From Apostichopus parvimensis (taxonomy: Eukaryota; Echinodermata; Holothuroidea; Aspidochirotida; Stichopodidae): DNA of 37,560 bases. Numbering within the stretch: position 1 is the stretch's first letter; each line of letters opens with the position of its first letter. This document shows positions 1 through 11,400 of this stretch, piece after piece. The stretch lies in assembly GCA_000934455.1 (NCBI GenBank), contig KN882859.1, forward strand, positions 117,764 through 155,323, written 5' to 3'. The notes under the pieces were generated by a model. It was not told the origin of the DNA. It did no database searches and saw nothing but the letters and a program-made list of their open reading frames with translations. Made by a program: the position numbers and the translations under genes.

Positions 1-395
1 TAATGTACCGGTACAAACCGACTCCATGCAACTCACAGCGTCAACTGATTTGCCATTCTCAGTTAATTAGTCAATTAATGTCACGTGCAAATATTTTTCT
101 TCGTGGTATGCTGCTTGTGACAATTAGGGCAACATTTCTGGACTCTGATATTTGCACAACTATCTGCTTTAAGTCACAACATAAAAAAAAAAACATGATT
201 TATGAATTAATACTAAACTAGTTGTATGTGTTACATCGTTGAAACTAAGTGTCATATATTGATTTAGGTTATTTTGTTCTGTCGACATTATTGCCAGATA
301 GATTTATAGTATTGATCGAATTCATAACAAATAAAAATATACATTCATTTCGACAGCAGGGTCTCACAAGTTGATGTTCAAATTCAACACAAAAC

Positions 396-3044
396 CGTAC
401 ATTTGCATCAAGGAGAAAAGCGTGTTTGAAGTGCAGGGAATTTTGACTTAACAATCAGTTATCGACACATTTCAGTGTTTAGGTCAGTGTACGTGGATGA
501 ACAGCACAGTTATGGTTCGTCTAAATAAAAAATAGGTACTTGTATAATATCATAATTGCAGTGGCGTAGGAAGGTACTTTTGAGTGGGGGGGCTGAAGAC
601 TGATGGCCGGCCTGGGGGAGGGGTCTAAGGGGAGGGGGTGAAATTTTTTGCATTTCCAGGTGGCCTCAGATGCAATTTGGTGCAATATAGCGCACTTCAA
701 CACCCACTCCATTTTGTAAATAATTTTGCATTTTCACCTGGACTTAGATGCAATTTGGTGCTCCAAATGAGATTTTTTTTCTCATTTGGAAATAAAAAGG
801 GGTTTTCTGACTTGCGAAGCGGGGAGGGGGCTGAATGATACTTCCGCCCCTCCATATTTTCACTGGGGGGCTGGCGCCTACCCCCCCCCCAGCCCCCCGG
901 TTCCTACGCTCTTGCATAATTGTATTTTCATGTTTGTAAGACGCGAACGTATTGTTTATTATTCGGATTACCTTGGTAACCTGTCAACTCGTAAGAGAGG
1001 ATAGATATATATAATAAAAGCATTGACTTTACTTTTATGACATACCTTGACTTCGATTCCTCTGAAGTCTCCATTTCTCTTCAAGGTATCTTTGATTGAG
1101 TGAGCTAGTGATCGGCTTCCGCACTTAGGAACATTGTTATAAACGATGATGTGTTTCTGAATAAATTAGATCAAACAGTATGAATATGCAGTCATTATTA
1201 ATCTCATTACAACAAATTAAAGAACCTCATATCATTTATTTGTAGCTGGGTTTTTCTTTACCACAACAAGTTGTACACACACAATAATAAAAATAATATT
1301 TTTATTTAAATATATCAAAACACATGCTGCGATTCATTTCCAGATATATTTGTTTCATCTTTACGTGATTCATTCACCCGGGATTGGACGATTGTTTCTA
1401 AAGGGTACTTTCAGGTCACCCTTCAACGCAATTCAATAGATAATATATGCATGACGTGCAATATACGCATCATGAATATCCTGTTTTTATTCGATAAAGT
1501 TTCCGTAATGTTCATATCGTCGATGTAACTGTTTCCAAGCTTTTCATTAAATGTACAATATGCAATATCCGTCCCGATATTTATATGCAAATTGAAGGCT
1601 CAGTTTATAAACTATGCTATTATAATCGTTAATGTAATAGTTGTATAGGAAAATGACTCTAATAATCTCATAATAATCAGCAATTATTTTTACGACACTT
1701 AAGCGACCACGAATGTGGGAGAAGCCCGCAAAGGCTTATGGGTTATATAACTTGCACGTCGGGTGGCTTCCAATCCAACCTTTTTATTCAATTTGGAATC
1801 TTTTTACTTAATTGTATTAAACGTGTGTCTATGACATGAGGAGAATGCATAATATTATATATAGATATATTACCTAGGACAATACTATATTTTCTTTTTA
1901 TGAAATGAGTCGGTACGGTACTTTTTTTTCCTTTTCTTTTTTCTATGTAACTTTTATGTGGAGAAAGTCACCATTGTGTTTACATGGTTACTTCTTAATT
2001 ACAAGATAATGTAATGTAATGCAATGTAAAGTTCGTTACCTTTCCTCTTTTCACCTTCCCCAGGAGATTGGTACTGCTGTCGTTTAGTTTCTCTTGTAAG
2101 GCTGCAAACCATAAAAAAAAATACACAAATGTTGTTCTAGGAAACGCTCATATAGGGTCTCACGAGTGGGATGGGTGGTATAGCATACAGATATTTCCAA
2201 ATGGGAATATTTTTTTTCTTTTTTGTTGTTGTCTTGTTACATATGATACCAGGGTGTCCTCCATACCTCTCTTGCGATAACTTATTGAGACATCAAAGTA
2301 ACATTTTTATATAATGTTATATGCAAAAGTATATAGGCCGGTGTATTCCTTTCACATAGAACAGTTTAGCCCCAAACGTTTCCACAGAAACAACTGTGTT
2401 CCTCGTTGTAGGGCGTTTGTACCCCCTCTCCTCATTTCTAGCTAAGAACCCTGGTATAATTCGAGGGATAAGCCCCCCCCCCCAACCTCCCGACCCCGTA
2501 CCTTATTACCAAAAGAACATTCCAAAACATTCCTTGAGTTTAGTAGATGAAAATATAACTAATACGTACAATGCAACCTGAAAAGTTGAAAATTCTTCAA
2601 CATTGGTTCAAAACTTGCATAAATCAGCACCATCATTTGCATTTAGGCACCCTTCATTTCCTCTAAAGGGAAGGAGAACCGTTCAATTAGACCCCTCCTT
2701 CAAAACGGTATACCATCTTAGCCCCTCGCCCCCCCCCCCTTCATAACAAAAACAAAATTGGTGCCCCTGACATAGCTCAACTATAGCCGATATATTTCTC
2801 TCTTTCATTTTGGTCTCTTACAGAAATGAAGATCGGCTGTGTTATTCACAGAGATGTTCTTTATTTCCGACTTGGCTTTCCATGTTGCTCCATTCCCAAC
2901 TTCCCGCTCAGTTTGGCTTAGCTTCGGTTTTTCTTGCCGGTCGTATTTCCAAGAAGTGTTGACTACCACGACACAGAATAATATCAAAGGAATACAAGCT
3001 AAAACTGCAGCTACACGACACGTGATTCTCTTAAGTGACGTCAT
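396..3044 (-). CDS. Uronyl/heparan 2-O-sulfotransferase-like gene, partial (runs off left edge)
   Basis: I assembled this from separate exons on the minus strand. Exon 1 (3044-2822) starts MTSLKRITCR and has a hydrophobic anchor at about residues 11-28, as in type II Golgi enzymes. It has NIS and NNT glycosylation sites and ends at a strong donor (GTAAGAG, phase 1). The exon at 1156-1046 (37 codons, phase 0 to 0) follows a CAG acceptor, reads KHIIVYNNVPKCGSRSL and ends at GTATGTC. KCGSRS is the PAPS 5'-phosphosulfate loop of the UST/HS2ST family. A probable exon at 446-396 reads SLHFKHAFLLDANV and ends in phase 2. Its His matches the family catalytic His, and its phases match the homologous exon of the plus-strand neighbour. 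I could not place the short exons expected between 2822 and 1156 and between 1046 and 446. The RNP motif and C-terminus lie outside the window. Likely role: PAPS-dependent 2-O-sulfation of uronic acid in glycosaminoglycans, in the Golgi. Confidence 0.72.
559..914. mobile_element. Non-autonomous hAT-type element (MITE), 356 bp
   Basis: The element starts CAGTGGCGTAGGAA and ends TTCCTACGCTCTTG, so its ends are imperfect inverted repeats (11 of 14 match). It is flanked on both sides by the same 8 bases, CATAATTG (551-558 and 915-922). An 8-bp target duplication and a CAGnGGCGTAG-like end are hallmarks of the hAT superfamily. The interior is G-rich near one end and C-rich near the other, has an internal repeat of 'gatgcaatttggtg', and shows no transposase. 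It lies in an intron of the minus-strand sulfotransferase gene. Confidence 0.8.
1671..1805 (-). repeat. Partial SINE copy (body and tail only)
   Basis: This stretch matches the reverse complement of 17033-17175 over about 135 bases. Shared words include AAGCGACCA, AATGTGGGAGAA, CCGCAAA/CTGCAAA, GGCTTATGG, CACGTC, GGTGGCTTC and GGAATC. The tRNA-like head seen in the other copy is missing, so it is truncated. It lies in an intron of the minus-strand sulfotransferase gene. Confidence 0.75.
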
Positions 3045-3574
3045 CTGACTGCTTCATCATTCTCGTTCCAATAAGCCTTCTCAGAGTAGACACGTGATAA
3101 AATGCTGAAGAAGCGAAGAAGTATGAAAGAAACATGTAATTAGCGTTCCATGTATAGCTAGCAGCAACCGGTTACAATGCAAGAGCAACTATATAATGAT
3201 CACTTACGGAGTTCCTTTTTTTCATTCTTTGTTGAGGGGGTTATTTTGTAAATTTATTTATATTTAAATCGTTTCGAAATGTTGTGAACGTAGTAGGGCC
3301 ATTAGATGCATAAACCAATAGACCTCCCCCCCAACACACACTGCACGCACACACACATAGAATTCCCAGGCGCATGTGCGGGGTGTATACCCACGCCCAG
3401 TCTATATTCACCTCAAACTAAACTTCAAAAGTAGTTATTACCAAAATCTTGTAATAACACCTAATCATGGCCTAACTTATTGTCAAAATATGCCTCAGAA
3501 TTCATCAAATTCATCAGATTCAACGTCTCCAGGGACACACCCCTACGAAATCCGACAAAAGCTGGACCCCTTCT

Positions 3575-3597
3575 CCCCCCCCCCCCCCCCCCCCCCC
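3575..3597 (+). repeat. Poly-C tract, 23 C
   Basis: An uninterrupted run of 23 C followed by CT-rich sequence. Such a run slips easily during replication and sequencing, so its exact length is uncertain. Confidence 0.95.
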
Positions 3598-4105
3598 TCC
3601 CCTCCCCCCACTGTCGCCTACCACTCTTGCGGTGTGTGCGGTTTGCATTGGAATATACGAGAACAGTGTAATTGGTGATAAAGCATTCCGTTAGAAATAT
3701 AATAATTATAGCCATACTTGGTCGAGTCGAGTTGCGATGATGTTTATTCTAGCAGCTAATAGCTGCATATTGCAACCTCTCTGATACATTTAATTACTGA
3801 GTACCCATTTCACGATCTTTTACATTTTAGTAGCTTAACTAACGACCAGATAATCTTCTATGCTATACGAAACGAAAGAATGTATAAAGAAACATTACCT
3901 GGTGAATAGTTTGGCAATTATATCTCTCCAATAACCGATAGTTGTGTTAAAATCTGTCGATCATGGCGTATCTCTATAGCCTACTAAGCCTATATACCAA
4001 CAAGCTTTATAATGATAAAGCCAACTAGTGCACTATTCTGTAGTCTTAACATATTTCCTATAGACATACCCAGCATGGCCTAACCTTTTCAAATTGATTA
4101 TTCCC

Positions 4106-4153
4106 ATTGTATACAATCACTGATCTGTACACTAACAGATCAGTGTATACAAT
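4106..4153. repeat. Inverted repeat (hairpin)
   Basis: The left arm (4106-4127) and right arm (4136-4153) pair over 18 bases (ATTGTATAC and ACTGATCTG blocks), with a 4-base bulge (AATC) in the left arm and an 8-base loop. It lies between the two divergent sulfotransferase genes. Confidence 0.8.
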
Positions 4154-5456
4154 AGGTTTTGGTACTAGATCGATGGAGAACAATGACTTAACAACCTAGT
4201 CAGTAGTTCTGCATGCTACGCATGGACGAAGTTAATTTCGGCACAAGGACGAAGTTTTTTTCTATTTTCGATGACTATTGTTTACAAGAATAGGTGTTTG
4301 ATTCCTCGTTTCTTTGTATTTTAAATGTTGATGTACAAAACAGGTATTTACTCTATTAAACGAAATTTTGAAATTTACAGTGAACTCCTGTATGGTCTAC
4401 ATGCCGTTTTCAAGAAATGATACTTTTTTAGACCAACAGAGAGGTTAAAGGTCTGCTGTATAGACCCCAACTATTGCACGCTATCATGGAAAAGTTTCTT
4501 GAGATTACGTAATCAACCTGCCTTGGTCGTAAAATGACCTCTTTTTACCAATTAGTCTGCATCGCCTGCCACACATTTTGTCTTGTATGAGGGTCTTGTG
4601 TGAACGCTGTATGATTAACTACAATGTGGACATGAACATATTTCCACACAGGAGCCTAATGGTGTTAAGAAGCGATGCAGGCTAATTCTAAGGCCTGAGG
4701 TCGATTTACGACCGTGGTAGGTCGATTACGTAATCACATGTACTTTCCTAGCTATAGCGTGCTATAATTGGAGCTAATAAAGCAGATCTTGAAAGGTCAT
4801 AGGTGCAATTTGATAGAAAAATGTCTGTATTTTCTTCTTAGTTTCTTCCTCTTTCTTTCAGTCTATCATTTTGATCTTGGATTAAAGATATTTCCAGATC
4901 TCACAACAGGAGTTGTACAACTTATATCATATAAATGAACTGGCATGTGGTCATGTTCTGATGAATCCACTGTTCGAAAGATTGACGAGAGTGAGGCCAA
5001 CGGCGAGCATGTGGTTATGCCAATGCGACACATTAATTGTTGATATCCCGTGTGTTTATCAATGTATTGAAAGCAAAGCCTGTTTCGCGAGCGTCCAGAT
5101 TAATGCCGGGCATAGGGCTTAATACCCTTAACCCACCCCCCCCCCACCCCCTTATTCCCCTCATTCGCATCTTCTCAACACATCTGGTTATAATTAAATA
5201 ATGTCATCCCCATATAACAAGTTAAATGGCTCTTCTAACTTCGTCTGAACAATTTTGAAATGTTGTGACTTCATTATTCTCTTGAATACAATGCACGAAA
5301 TCGGTGTATTTAAAGCATGCATAAATTAGGCTGACAAAGAGTAAATTCTTCCCATTTAAATAGTACGCTGTAACATTGTTAGGCGTACCGTATATCAGTA
5401 CCGTACAGACGGCAATGAGAGTTCTGCAGCACATATTGACAAACTACTATACATGC

Positions 5457-8400
5457 ATGGCCTCTACAAAAACATTAGAAACTATCGCACAGTTTCTTCT
5501 CTTCCTGTCGATGTTGTCATTTTTAATTTCTTACAACGATTTGGAACGAGCGAACTTTGATAGAATATCATGGAATTATGCTGACTTCACAAGAGTCTCG
5601 AAACGTCGTTCGGTTTCTGTTCCATCAGGTATTCACAATTTTATAAACCCAAGTTAAATTTTTACTTTTTAAAAGGATGGTTGGCCGTGGGGTAGTGTAG
5701 AAGCCGACACATATGTAGGGGGTCTGTAGATATATAACCAGAGAGAATTAATATTTTAGACGCCAAGTGGTGCATTATGCAGCGTACATAGGCGTAGGAG
5801 GCGGGGGCTGCAGCCCCCCCCCCCCTCAACCAAAATTTGTTGGTGAAAATTCGGGCAATATGCTGAGAATTTTTCGGGCACCTATTGAAAGAAGAATAAT
5901 TTGCAATGTGTTTTTCAATGGTTAAACTTATATTATTATTATCATTTTTGTTGTAACGACTTCCCCAATAATTATAACCAATATGGAACGGTAATAAAAC
6001 GGGAAATAATTGTATGTTATTGGCCCTATATACTATACCTGATTCATATTTCTCTCCATCTCCCGACTTACTGCACCTGGTCATACTACTTTTGTAAAAC
6101 ACCGTAAACCATAGAGTATCAGCAATGTATGCATTTCTAGCAGGAGGCCTATATTATAGTTAAATACTCAAATTATGTTCTTTATCTATTTCTTGTTCTT
6201 TGTCTTTCTTTTTCTCTTCTTTTGTTATTTCGCACAGGAGATGAATCGAGGGATAAGAACAAGACGCGGATGTACGGAATACCGAAGACTGGAATGGTAA
6301 TAATCCCCACCCCATCCCCACCCCATCCCAACCCCATCCCCACCCCCAACCCTCATCCACCTCCCTCTCCCCATTCATATCCTCTCTATTGCTATCGGTG
6401 GAAAGTAACATGTTCTTCATCAAGTCCAAATCTTCTTCAGATCGGCTAAAGTGATAGCGATAACCATTTGTAAATAAATATGTTGCTTAGCAACTCAAAG
6501 TTCAGTCCCATTGATTCATATATACTTTGAATGCTCACGGGATGAAAGAGGGCGTTATTAATCATTTATTATACAGAGTTGTAGACCTCTCTATCAGTAG
6601 ATAAGCTGCAAACGTAATCGAGATTTCTACAATATGGCTAGGCTTGTATCATAGCTTGTAAATGTATAAGTGGGGTAAACGGTTTTTTCTTTTCTTTTTC
6701 TACTAAACTTCTTTGGGAAGTTATAAACGAGAAAAACATATTTAAACAAATACGGCTATTTTCACCCTATGATCTCCTATAACAACGATATAAGCAGTTT
6801 TGTGCTTTCCTGAATGTGTTCTAATTTTATTAAAACCTCTTATAATATTGACGAAATCAAGGGAAACCCTTCGTCACTTTAAATACATGTTAAGCGGGTG
6901 GGTAGGGCTGGGGAATGCGGTCTTGGGGAAGATCAGATGTTTGATTCAGTCCCACCCCCCGCCCCTCCCGTCAAGTTTGTTTCAAAGCTGTGAAGAATTC
7001 TCACTCGTTGTGAAGCGTTGTTACATTTTATCGTAACCTCGGGAGCATTGTTATTTTCTGCGAAATTGAAATGTAAATATTTAGGAATTACTCTATATTG
7101 GGGAAATTCCATTAATTTAAAACTATAAAGCTTTAAAAAAAATATTCGTAAATTGCAGAGCAACCCAGAAAACTCATTAAAACAATTTGGTCTAAATTTC
7201 AGTCTTTGTCGCCATTTTACCCAGCTGTTCGTGTTTATTTTGGGGGGGGGAGGGGGTATAAAACAGGGTATACGCAACACTTAATGAATATATCTTTGGA
7301 AGTCAATAGCTTTTGACTGGAAATGAAGTTTATTTTCTGACTGTCGACTATTCTCGGGATGCTTGACAATATTCGTGGGATACCATCCCACCCACTCCAT
7401 TGGGGTCTACCCTCCGTCTCATATATTACTCGATTCCACCTCCTCCGCCCCTCCACACCCCCCCCCCCCTCCCCCAACACACTCACCCTTAACTTAACAA
7501 TACAAGTATGTTGTTATCCTTATCTTAAATTGACTGTTGCTCTGTCTTCATATAGAAATATGTTGTCATCTATAATGCCGTTTCTAAGTGCGGGAGCAGG
7601 TCCCTAATATCCAGCCTCTATAGCTTGTACACGCCACGCGAGGTGCATGTGGATGTGACACGTGTCTTATCGGTAAGTATAATTGGGAAGTTTATATATT
7701 CAATCATATAATAAATAAGAATGCATTAGACTATAGTATGAATGTAATAAATTCATTGAATAATACTCGGATTTTGAACGGTAACTGTTTTCGTGTAAAA
7801 CGCGAAGAAGCTCGAATATTTGGACAACAGCTTTCATGGCCTATATTGTAGGAACACTCCAGGCTTCAAGAAAAAATATGCGTGATTCTTTGTTTTTCAT
7901 ATCCTTCGTACTGTTTTTGAAGTATTGGGAGCTGAAATTATCCCCAGTTAATATCACAAGTGAAAGTTGACACCGACATGTGTTATGCTGTTATATGCAA
8001 CAATTGATGTTTTGTTTTGTTTTGTTTTTGTCTTTTTGTTTTGACCATGTTTGATTTTGAGTAGAGATCCAACTTGACACTAATGGAATGGGAAGTCAAG
8101 AAGCAATGGAGTTGATGCACTAATCTTGTGAAGACAAATAATAAGCATTTATACATATCCAACACATTCTTGTTTGCTTCAAGTTCGCCTTCGGTACAAA
8201 CATATACAAGTTCAAATGTTGTTATCTCCTAAACGCATGTATAGGGATTGAATGCAAATTGTACCAGCATGCTGAGCATTGGTTCTATTTCATCAGATAC
8301 AAATAGATTCACTCATGATCTATCCCATAATAGTTTTAAAAAATCATAATTATCTTCGTAGTAGAACAGATCAGATATTTGGATGCGAGGTTCACTTCTT

Positions 8401-11400
8401 TGACCTCCCTGTTAAGGGAATTTCCTTTCAACCCCGATTTATTTTATTTCGCCTATATTTATAGTCTTTTTTAGTTTTTTTTAATATTTTTTTGTTTCTT
8501 TCTTAATCAACTTAACTATAGCTCCCTACACCATACAATGCATCATTTTTGCTCAGACGTGTCCAATCAATGAAGACCCCTGGATTTGTGTCCGGTCATT
8601 TACCATTTAACATATACGCCAGGTTCGTGATATTCTGCTGCCTTGATATCGAATGCTATATTCCTATCATTGGATATTTTTTACGGAGCAATATTTCCCT
8701 TCGAAATTTAACTTATTTATCACTAGCATCCATATAAGATGGACTAACATATAGTGATGTGAAAGCGGATATGAAATGCTAAAATGTTCACAAAGCTGCA
8801 AATTATTACCTTAAACTACACGTGTCAGTATTTTTGAAAGGTTTGAAGTAAATCAATCCACTTCATGGTATTCATAATCGTATGACATGGGGCCTATGGC
8901 CCTGCTGGCTTACTGGCTCGAAACCGGTGCACCACTCGAAGTCGACTCGCCGGCAGGCTGAGAGGTTGAAAGTGCTGATTTATCCTTGGTCCCAAAAGGA
9001 GCTGGTTTCCTACGAGGCGCCAAATAACCCCAGAAATACCAAGTTTACAAGGTTATACTATATGTGTGCGTAATGCATGTCTTCGCAGAATGTTCATGCC
9101 ATTGAAATGCTACTTCATTTTGCTTCATTAGATAGTCCGTTTAGGGACACCACCGTAGTATTGACCTCTCTGTGCATAGTCACAGTACATTCTATAGAAA
9201 TGTGGCTAGATGGTTAAAAATGGCGCATGCGCTGTCTATATACGTGAAGTAGTTTCAATTAGTCACAACGTGCCCTTGTTTCTAAAATGAAAAATTGTTT
9301 TTTATTTCAACGGTTGGTTTTAGTAGTGCATAATATGCATTTCGGTAAACTAACCTACAAAGGAATATACTTTTTAGGAACAAAATTATATTTTATGAAT
9401 GGTTTTTTTTCTCTCCTATTTTTAGAGATGACGTTCTTCACATAAGCATGATTCGAAATCCTTTGGAACGCCTTATTTCTCTCTACTACTTCAACCTGTA
9501 CGGAGACGCAGGAGGGTTACGTAATAGAGAATTTGATAAGAGATGGCAAGGCAAGGTAAAAATTATAAGATAACAGTAATAAGAGCAGTGCAACAGGTTT
9601 CAAAGATTGGCTTTTTGCCGACGACCCCGGGGACGAAAACATCACTGTGACCTCCTTTTGAACTTATTTATTGTAGTTGAGTATATTATGAACATGACAG
9701 TAGGCTCTACATAATTAAGAGTTTAACGTAGATGTCCCCTAACTGGCCCTGCCCGGACTTTAAGATTATAACATCAAAGTAAATTTTTCGCTTAATTAAT
9801 GTCATCCTTAAATGTATGTATTAATAGATAAACGCGGTCTATAACACCCTATATATACGTTATGCTTATTTTTTAAACTTTCGTATAGAAATTTGATTCT
9901 CTGGAAGAACTTTCTAACAAAGATGGATATCCTCAGAGGCAGAATTTGCTTTGGTTCTTTACCGGTGACGAAGCAGTCGTTCGGTAATTATTGAATGTTT
10001 CGTTAGCAACCTTAATTCTATCGCTGTTAAGAGAACTGATTATTGTCACTTCAAATTAATTAGCGATATTGAGAAATGTCCCTACGTCATCTTTATTCAG
10101 TTGTTACTGTTCTACATTTGATAGCACATGCAGTGTCTTACATATACGCCTACAATTTTAATCATCGCACGCAGCACTAGTATCGATAAAACCTACATAT
10201 TTTGGGACATCTATTTACACACACAGTAGACCGTGTACGCATTTTCACCATTCATTGTCCAATGCTGGGACAATATTTGCTCTACTGGACTTCCATGTCC
10301 CGCTTTTTCAGACCACTCGTACTGACAGTACGAACAGATGATGAAGATCCTGTGTCTGTCAGATAAAAGATTCGGACCTGTTTATACTGTCAGTACGAGT
10401 GCTTTGTAGCATCATATCGGAGGACAATATATAGTGGTATTAGCATTTAGGAAAATTGTCCCACCGTAAAAGCATCATGTGCAACACGATATAGGACAGC
10501 CATAATTGTGTTTTAGCGGTGTGTTTGTATAGTAAAAACAGTCAACCTTCTTAGCCCTTGTCACTTATAAGCAAGAGTAAAATAGAATTTGAAAAGAGCA
10601 CATCATATCTGGAGTAAAGAAAAATTCTTTACTGCTTACAAAACTGTAGCAAATTTTTCCATGACAGTTTTCTGTTGTTTATAACTATGTAATAGACAAA
10701 GACTAAATTATATGAAACATTGTTCAGACTGCTTTTTATCACTCAAAATCTATCATTTATTTAACAATGAGACATATATAAACACAAAACAAGATTAGAA
10801 AAGACAATCAACGTAATCGTATCTAGACAGAATGGTTTCATAATAAGGGCTACTCTGGGCTTGGCTTGGATCTGAGAATTCTGGCTCAAACCTTTTCAAA
10901 TAAGTTTTGTTCTTCAATAGGTCTAACAGTACAAGCACGCGCAAGGAATTTCCGCTTAATATCTGTAATTTTCTCTTTTTCTCTTACTTTCAGAGATGAT
11001 CCCGAAAGAGCTGTTGCTCTTGCTAAAAGTAACATCCTCAATCACTTTATATTCATAGGAATTTTGGAAGAATATAATGTAAGTGTCGCGATATTTGAGA
11101 AACTTCTCCCACAAGTGATGAACGGTTTGCCGTCGGCGTTTAACAAAACAATGACAGGTAATTACTGTATTAGGATGTTCCCGTATGCATATAAAACGAC
11201 ATTGAATATTCATCAAAATCATGTGAAATTATGCATTTTTTGCCTCGTTATAAACAATCATAGGAAATGTTCTTGTTTCTCGGAGATATTTGAAAAAAAA
11301 ACGCATTCTTTTGATGATGAAATTGCTATTTCCTTAGGGGTATACCCTTCAACGTATGTCTTTTATAATAAGGTGCATTTGGAATCATATCGTGTAGCAA

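Larger units (their letters stand above)
3045..5414. other. Spacer between two divergent sulfotransferase genes
   Basis: No coding exon is supported here. The stretch separates the starts of two oppositely transcribed paralogs, so it should hold both promoters. I see no clear TATA box or CpG-rich core. It contains a 23-base C run and a perfect-arm hairpin. An open frame at 4913-5122 has no recognisable protein feature. Confidence 0.5.

Noticed and set aside
2040-2110. Candidate missing exon of the minus-strand sulfotransferase
   Set aside because: Splice-like borders exist, but the phases do not fit (1 to 0 is needed) and the residues do not match the paralog exon.
5662-6102. 146-residue minus-strand open frame
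   Set aside because: It crosses a hAT-like fragment and a poly-C run (giving GGGAAAPA) and lies in an intron of the sulfotransferase gene. No domain seen.
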